A stretch of DNA of 64,000 bases from contig DATJED010000020.1 in the NCBI GenBank assembly GCA_035496935.1, forward strand, positions 85,139-149,138. Reading direction: 5' to 3'. This DNA comes from Pseudopedobacter sp035496935 (GTDB taxonomy: Bacteria > Bacteroidota > Bacteroidia > Sphingobacteriales > Sphingobacteriaceae). The notes under the pieces are model-generated. The model was given only the letters and a program-made list of their open reading frames with translations. It made no database searches and was not told where the DNA came from. Position 1 is the first letter of the stretch; every line of letters begins with the position of its first letter. Below are positions 59,521 through 64,000 of the stretch, piece by piece. The position numbers were made by a program, and so were the translations under genes.

Positions 59521-60918
59521 TTAAAAAATCTTATCTGGGTTTAGAATGCCGTTGGGGTCAAAAACCTGCTTTATACCACGCATTAAATTAAGGTTGATCT
59601 CACTATATTTTATCGGCATAAATTCCTTTTGTACCAAACCGATACCGTGTTCGCCAGATATTGTTCCGCCCAGTTTCACGGTGAGCTCAAAAATCTGTTT
59701 AATTCCGTCCTTTAGTTTATGTTTCCAATCATCATCAGACATTTGACCCTTAATGATATTAATATGAAGGTTTCCATCACCTGCATGACCATAACAAACT
59801 GACTGAAAACCATAAACACTTCCAATTTCTTTAATCCCTCTAATTAATTGCGGTAAGTTTGCCCTGGGAACAACTGTGTCTTCCTCTTTATAAATAGAGT
59901 TCGATTTTACCGATACGGGCATTACACGCCTAATTTTCCAAAGCTCTTCTTTTTGGGCAGCGGCATCTGCAAATAAAACTTCAATGCAACGGTGTTTTTC
60001 TACCACGTTATTAATGACTTCGCAATCGCCAAAAAGCGTATCCATATCGTTTCCGTCAACTTCAATCATTAAATAAGCTTGTGCTTCTGCGTTAATATGA
60101 AAATTCAGCTTATCATATTCAACTACCCATTCAATTCCTTTGCGCTCCATAAACTCTAATGCAGACGGCGTAATTCCAGCTCTAAAAACGGCTGAAACCG
60201 CCGCACAAGCATCTTCATTTGTAGGAAAAGCACACATCAATAAAATATTATGTAACGGTTTCGGAATCAGCTTTAAAACTATTTTTGTGATGATGCCTAA
60301 AGTTCCTTCAGAACCAATTAACAACTGCGTTAAATTATATCCAGACGCGTATTTCAAGGTATTTGCGCCCGTCCAGATGATATCGCCATTAGGCAAAACT
60401 ACTTCAAAATTCAGAACATATTCTCTTATTGTCCCGTATTTCACCACTCTTGGTCCGCCAGAGCCGTGTGCCATATTTCCACCAATAAAACAGGAGCCTT
60501 TGCTAGAAGGGTCTACTGGGTAAAGCAAACCTTTTTCTTCTACAGCGTCCATAAAAACCTCAGTAATTACGCCAGGTTCAACCGTGGCTTGCAGATTTTT
60601 TTCGTCTATTTCAATAATCTGATTTAACCTTTCCAAACTTAAAACAACGCCGCCGTGTACAGGCAATGCGCCACCGCTTAAACCGGTTCCTCCTCCTCTT
60701 GGCGTAACCGGAATCAAATGCTCGTTACAGTATTTTAAAATAGCAGAAATTTCCTTGACGTTCTTTGGCTTAAGCACCACGTCCGGAAAAAAGCTCAAAT
60801 CTTCGGTTTCGTCCTTACTGTATTTAAAAATGCTTTCCTGATCGGTAAACACATTGCCTTCTCCACAAATATGAGTGAGTTTATCTATAATTTTTTGGTT
60901 AACTGGATTAAATTTCAT
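59521..60918 (-). CDS. FAD-linked oxidase, GlcD / D-lactate dehydrogenase family
   Basis: 465 residues. The PCMH-type FAD domain has VTPRGGGTGLSGGALP near 73-88, VDPSSKGSCFIGGNMAHGSGG near 135-155 and LIGSEGTLGIITKIVL near 200-215. The C-terminal domain has GHAGDGNLHINI near 375-386 and GTISGEHGIGLVQKEFM near 411-427. These enzymes oxidise D-2-hydroxyacids such as glycolate or D-lactate. No GlcE/GlcF subunits are nearby, which favours a single-subunit D-lactate-type enzyme. It overlaps nothing but is tightly packed between folB and the thioredoxin gene. Confidence 0.88.
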   Translation of the reverse strand: MKFNPVNQKIIDKLTHICGEGNVFTDQESIFKYSKDETEDLSFFPDVVLKPKNVKEISAILKYCNEHLIPVTPRGGGTGLSGGALPVHGGVVLSLERLNQIIEIDEKNLQATVEPGVITEVFMDAVEEKGLLYPVDPSSKGSCFIGGNMAHGSGGPRVVKYGTIREYVLNFEVVLPNGDIIWTGANTLKYASGYNLTQLLIGSEGTLGIITKIVLKLIPKPLHNILLMCAFPTNEDACAAVSAVFRAGITPSALEFMERKGIEWVVEYDKLNFHINAEAQAYLMIEVDGNDMDTLFGDCEVINNVVEKHRCIEVLFADAAAQKEELWKIRRVMPVSVKSNSIYKEEDTVVPRANLPQLIRGIKEIGSVYGFQSVCYGHAGDGNLHINIIKGQMSDDDWKHKLKDGIKQIFELTVKLGGTISGEHGIGLVQKEFMPIKYSEINLNLMRGIKQVFDPNGILNPDKIF

Positions 60919-60920
60919 TT

Positions 60921-61289
60921 TTACTTTTTATAGCTTAACTGCACAAAGGAGCTTTTTATCTGCGCCTTAACGGGAGGGTTTAATTTTTCTATCTTAACAA
61001 CTACTTCCTGAACAACGGGGAATTTATCAACGATTTTATCAATAATTTTCTGAGCTACAGACTCAATAAACTTAGCCTCCTGGCTAAACAATTCGCTACA
61101 TATCTCATGCAGTTGCATATAATCTACACTTTCGTTTAAATTGTCATCTGCAAAAGTTGCTTTTGTGATAAAGCTAACGGATAAATCAACTATAAAGTTA
61201 TTTTTAAAAATTCGTTCTTCGGGATACCAACCAATTGCTGCATTAAATTTTGCGCCATTTAAGCCAATGGTTGCTAAGGTTTCGCTCAT
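60921..61289 (-). CDS. folB: Dihydroneopterin aldolase FolB
   Basis: About 122 residues from the ATG at 61289 (a TTG two codons upstream is unlikely). The tunnelling-fold pattern is clear: TIGLNGAKFNAAIGWYPEE near 6-24 with the catalytic region, then NFIVDLSVSF, ESVDYMQLHEIC near 55-66, KFIESVAQKI near 74-83 with the active-site Glu, and VKIEKLNPPV near 105-114. It makes the hydroxymethyl-dihydropterin precursor of folate. It is the first gene of a three-gene minus-strand operon. Confidence 0.9.
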   Translation of the reverse strand: MSETLATIGLNGAKFNAAIGWYPEERIFKNNFIVDLSVSFITKATFADDNLNESVDYMQLHEICSELFSQEAKFIESVAQKIIDKIVDKFPVVQEVVVKIEKLNPPVKAQIKSSFVQLSYKK

Positions 61290-61514
61290 GTTCAAAGATG
61301 ATGGTTAATAGATATAATTCAAAATAATTAATGGGAGATTTTGTTAAATTTAGAATAAACCAATTTTAAACAAAACGGGAAGATCGATGTCGATTTTAAT
61401 ATAAGATTTAGATGGAGGCGGTATCGCGATAGGCTAATTTAAAATACCGAAGGCTTTATGCTTTCGAAAATGGTATAGTGTTTGTCTTGTTTTAATAAAT
61501 CAAACTTTAAAATC

Positions 61515-61727
61515 ATGAACAGAACAGTCGGAATTATTTTAGTAGTTGTAGGAATTGCAATGCTAATTTGGGGAGGTTTCTCGTACACTAAGCAAGAAAA
61601 AGTTGTTGACGCTGGCCCCATCCAAATATCTGCGGATAAAAAAGAATCTGTAAACTGGCCACCATACGCGGGCGGAATTATTTTAATTGCCGGGGTTGTG
61701 GTTTTAGTAACTGCTAAAAAAAGTTAA
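61515..61727 (+). CDS. DUF3185-like small membrane protein
   Basis: 70 residues from the ATG at 61515 (an upstream in-frame TTG at 61482 adds 11 residues before the first helix). Two membrane helices (about 4-20 and 50-66) flank a short loop (SADKKESVNWPPYAGG). This matches the DUF3185 family of small inner-membrane proteins of unknown role. Confidence 0.65.
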   Translation: MNRTVGIILVVVGIAMLIWGGFSYTKQEKVVDAGPIQISADKKESVNWPPYAGGIILIAGVVVLVTAKKS

Positions 61728-61820
61728 TTTTTTTTAGGCAACTAACCAGATTCAATGGAAGCAGGTGAATTTTAATTCGCCATTTAAACAAAAAAAATCT
61801 TTAAAATAACCTTAATTTCG

Positions 61821-61853
61821 AAGCATCTTGATTTTTATCGAGATGCTTTTTTA
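61821..61853 (+). terminator. Rho-independent terminator of the DUF3185-like gene
   Basis: AAGCATCT (61821-61828) pairs with AGATGCTT (61841-61848); the loop also holds GAT/ATC pairing, and TTTTATT follows. It is about 95 bases downstream of the stop. Confidence 0.7.
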
Positions 61854-61883
61854 TTATATCTGATTTGCGTTTGAATTTTGAAA

Positions 61884-62267
61884 ATGAAAGACTACAAAAA
61901 ATATTATACATTGCCGGCAACGCCAGAAGAAGTTTATTTGGCTTTAACTATTCCGTTGAGCATTAAATTGTGGAGCGGTGCAGAAGCGGAAATGAGTACC
62001 GAACCACAATCAGAGTTTTCTTTATTTGATGGAGATATTGTTGGCAAAAACCTTGAATTTGAGGAAAACAAAAAAATTGTACAGCAATGGTACTTTGATG
62101 GACAGGATGAAGAGTCTATTGTTACCATAAAACTTCACGAACATAAAAAGGGTTGCTCAGTCGAACTTTCTCATACAAATATTCCTGATGATGTTTACGA
62201 AGAATTTGTGGATGGCTGGAATACCAGTTATTTTGGCGAATTAAGCGAGTTTTTTGAGGGAGAATAA
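61884..62267 (+). CDS. SRPBCC/AHSA1-type domain protein
   Basis: About 127 residues from the ATG at 61884 (the frame also opens at a TTG at 61878). The START/Bet v1-like pattern is visible: YYTLPATPEEVYLALTIPLSIKLWSG near 6-31, GDIVGKNLEFEENKKIVQQWYF near 50-71, and the C-terminal helix EFVDGWNTSYFGELSEFF. It binds a small hydrophobic ligand or acts as an Hsp90-activator-like protein. Ligand unknown. Confidence 0.8.
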   Translation: MKDYKKYYTLPATPEEVYLALTIPLSIKLWSGAEAEMSTEPQSEFSLFDGDIVGKNLEFEENKKIVQQWYFDGQDEESIVTIKLHEHKKGCSVELSHTNIPDDVYEEFVDGWNTSYFGELSEFFEGE

Positions 62268-62325
62268 ATTATTATATCGACAATTTAAGTCTTTTGACTT
62301 TCTACTTTTATCTTTTTACTTCCTA

Positions 62326-62547
62326 CTATATATCCCAATATTGCATTTTTTTACGCTTAATAAAGGTTCTGATATCCAACACAAAGGCTGCAAAAAAATA
62401 AAACACCAATGGAAAACCGGCTGATAAAAAAGAAGTGTAAATAAAAAACAACCTAATTTTCGACTGAGAGATTTTAAACTTATCGCCTAAATAAGTGCAA
62501 ACCCCAAAAGAATAACGTTCAAAAAAAATCAATATCCTACTAATCAT
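62326..62547 (-). CDS. PspC-domain protein
   Basis: 73 residues. A PspC-type core: FGVCTYLGDKFKISQSKIRLFFIY near 14-37 and a membrane helix (about 35-62) ending in a short basic tail. These short membrane proteins are often near envelope stress genes, but the partner here is only DUF2851. The stop codon lies in a low-complexity TACTTT-type tract. It overlaps nothing and starts 1 base after the DUF2851 stop. Confidence 0.8.
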   Translation of the reverse strand: MISRILIFFERYSFGVCTYLGDKFKISQSKIRLFFIYTSFLSAGFPLVFYFFAAFVLDIRTFIKRKKMQYWDI

Positions 62548-62548
62548 T

Positions 62549-63832
62549 TTATTGTTGCTTAATAATTTTTAAACCAATCCCACAATTTAAGCATTTTTTT
62601 AGATCACAATAACTTTTTTTCAAATGAATAAGCGCCTGTGTATCAAAAGCATTAATCGCATTTAATCTTCTTTGCTTAAATCCGCGAATAATCTGGTTTG
62701 CCTCGGGCTTAATTTCTAAAAGCAAATCTAAAGCTAAATCAACAAACTTTTTTGTACCAGTTTCTTTTCCGTAAAAAAACAGAAGTGGTGCAATTGCATT
62801 AATTAACAGGTTATTGATGCTCTCTATACCGAGGTTTACGCTTTTTCTTTCAGCGATTTTATCAAACCTAAAATGTGTTCCCCAATAAATATTTGAAGGC
62901 AATTTGGTAAATAACGTTCCAAAATCCTTTTTGTTTAGGATGCTTATAATCTTAGAAAACAAATGTTCTGATTTTAACACCAATGCAGCAAATTGCGCCA
63001 TTCTAATTGTCGGGAAATTATCGGGTCGGGTTTTAGAAAATTTCCATAAACTAACATCCAAAACCGAAAGCTGGTATTTTGCCCTTAAAAATTGAAACTC
63101 TTTTTTCAGTGCCTTAGGATATTCATCATCAAAATTAAAATCTAAAAAACCGGCAACACCAAAAATTAAAGCTTCTACTTGTAAGACCGAGTTTTTATGT
63201 TTTGCTAAAGTTAGTTGAGGGAGGTTTTTCGCTAGCAACTCAAAAGGCAATGCGTTAACCTTAAAGCCAAAACTTCTTGCTAAAACAATATAAAAAGTAT
63301 CTTCCCAACTGCTGTTTGTGGTTTGGTAAATCTGTTTTATTGCTAAAGATTTATCTTCCAAACGTTCGGTCAGCATCCTATCCAAACACTGGCTTTTTGT
63401 AAAATCGTCGACAAACGGAAGTTGTGCCTCGCAAGGAATCCAATAATTATTTGCAATTAGTCTGTCGTAGTTTTCAAGTATGGCTACAGGCACCGCGTTT
63501 TTAAGTTCCAAAACCGGAAGCAAAGTTTCATCTGTTCTGTAAATTGGCGCATCATGTTCCCAAACCACATGCAAAATCACGTTATCATAAGCTTTATCGG
63601 TTTGGTGTTTGTGTTTTAACCAGTCAGATGATTTTAAATGAATTTCGATGTTTCCGGCCCAAAGCGTCTCTCCTATTTTAATTTTTCCGTTAAAAAAATC
63701 AGGCCCTGAATCTAAATTATGAATTCCAGATTGTAATATTTGAATTGCCTGACCATCAGTTGTGTACAAACCCAAAAGGTTGAACAGCTTATATTTCCAA
63801 ATGAAATGAAGAATGGCTTCTGACGATGGCAT
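62549..63832 (-). CDS. DUF2851 family protein
   Basis: About 427 residues from the ATG at 63832, which gives the usual family start EAILHFIWKYKLFN. A frame from 63892 adds a 20-residue hydrophobic leader that is not typical. Conserved DUF2851 segments: LQSGIHNLDSGPDFFNGKIKIGETLWAGNIEIH near 32-64 and DNVILHVVWEHDAPI near 81-95. The family is restricted largely to Bacteroidota and its function is unknown, though a nucleic-acid-acting enzyme has been proposed for its PD-(D/E)xK-like residues (NLDSGPDF; NIEIHLK). The gene ends next to the PspC gene. Confidence 0.83.
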   Translation of the reverse strand: MPSSEAILHFIWKYKLFNLLGLYTTDGQAIQILQSGIHNLDSGPDFFNGKIKIGETLWAGNIEIHLKSSDWLKHKHQTDKAYDNVILHVVWEHDAPIYRTDETLLPVLELKNAVPVAILENYDRLIANNYWIPCEAQLPFVDDFTKSQCLDRMLTERLEDKSLAIKQIYQTTNSSWEDTFYIVLARSFGFKVNALPFELLAKNLPQLTLAKHKNSVLQVEALIFGVAGFLDFNFDDEYPKALKKEFQFLRAKYQLSVLDVSLWKFSKTRPDNFPTIRMAQFAALVLKSEHLFSKIISILNKKDFGTLFTKLPSNIYWGTHFRFDKIAERKSVNLGIESINNLLINAIAPLLFFYGKETGTKKFVDLALDLLLEIKPEANQIIRGFKQRRLNAINAFDTQALIHLKKSYCDLKKCLNCGIGLKIIKQQ

Positions 63833-63878
63833 TGCTAAAAATAGAAAAATAATTTTCCAAACCCGTAGTGCATTATAA

Positions 63879-63952
63879 AAAAGGTTGCCCATTTCACTAA
63901 TAATTAGTATATTATATTGATTACCAAGTCATTATAATTATGAGCAACCTTT
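63879..63952. repeat. 10-bp inverted repeat in the divergent spacer
   Basis: AAAAGGTTGC (63879-63888) and GCAACCTTTT (63943-63952) are perfect inverted arms about 54 bases apart. They span the region between the DUF2851 gene and the start of the next gene and could mark a shared operator, or be chance in AT-rich DNA. Confidence 0.5.
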
Positions 63953-64000
63953 TGCGAAAATACGAATTAATCTTGAAGACGTTTAGAGAAATCTCACCGG
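63939..64000 (+). CDS. Start of a CDS cut by the window end
   Basis: An ATG at 63939 opens 20 codons to the window edge (product begins MSNLLRKYELILKTFREISP). It is divergent from the DUF2851 gene with an AT-rich spacer. Too short to assign a family, and the call that it is a gene rests on position and open frame only. Confidence 0.45.

Overview
The window (64 kb, AT-rich) looks like a chromosome segment from a member of the Bacteroidota, most likely Sphingobacteriaceae (Pedobacter/Mucilaginibacter-like). The grounds are family content (DUF6266, DUF2851, DUF4377, NamZ, a GMC/Gfo-Idh/DUF1080 sugar operon, a SCO/cytochrome c lipoprotein operon), Bacteroidota-type promoters (TAnnTTTG, once with TTG 19 bp upstream), weak Shine-Dalgarno sequences and tight head-to-tail gene packing. 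The genus assignment is inference. No tRNA, 5S/16S/23S rRNA, insertion sequence or CRISPR array was seen.

Layout. 1-1000: 5' part of a secreted lectin-fold protein, cut by the window edge. 1.4-11.9 kb: an exopolysaccharide locus on the + strand, with a half-size TolC-like protein, a Wzz/BY-kinase-like co-polymerase whose kinase motifs are degenerate, a processive-type GT2, a 43-residue membrane protein overlapping both neighbours, an O-antigen ligase/polymerase, two GT4-type glycosyltransferases, an AlgI-like MBOAT acyltransferase and an SGNH-like protein. 12.0-15.5 kb: YigZ/IMPACT, an EamA transporter and RibD (minus), divergent from PrmC. 15.6-18.9 kb: the Ku-LigD end-joining pair. 19.1-21.6 kb: a PIF1-type helicase with HRDC-like and helix-turn-helix C-terminal parts. 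21.8-26.5 kb: acyl-ACP desaturase; a lipoprotein/SCO/cytochrome c operon; RNase P RNA; a sigma-54 response regulator.

26.7-36.9 kb: a ten-gene minus-strand operon for oxidative (3-keto) sugar or glycoside catabolism. A GMC oxidase, a gluconate-2-dehydrogenase-subunit-3-like protein and a cytochrome c would oxidise the sugar. Two Gfo/Idh/MocA proteins, three TIM-barrel isomerases and a DUF1080 hydrolase would process keto-sugars, and an MFS permease would import product. 37.4-43.5 kb: a defence island with an ImmA/IrrE + DUF4411 PIN pair, two unknown genes, a 5'-truncated UvrD-like helicase, and an Eco47II-type restriction enzyme convergent with a C5-methyltransferase that carries an N-terminal HTH and a probable operator.

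44-64 kb: mixed housekeeping and accessory genes (DUF6266, MazG, NamZ, Fmt, FolB, FAD-linked oxidase, TlpA-like thioredoxin, a PL9-like pectate lyase, an orphan ketoacyl synthase, DUF2851). One pair is an ECF sigma factor overlapping a protein with both an inner-membrane helix and a C-terminal beta-barrel. It resembles the dual-membrane-spanning anti-sigma factors described in Bacteroides.

Three copies of a long non-coding repeat family (about 400-700 bp) fill the gene-free stretches at 48.1-49.2 and 56.7-57.4 kb. A 16-bp palindrome (TCCGCC-NNNN-GGCGGA) recurs five times, and one copy forms the P3 position of the RNase P RNA. The strongest candidates for new biology are this repeat family, the sigma/barrel pair, the TolC-like exopolysaccharide exporter with its tiny partner, and the self-regulated R-M unit next to a broken helicase.
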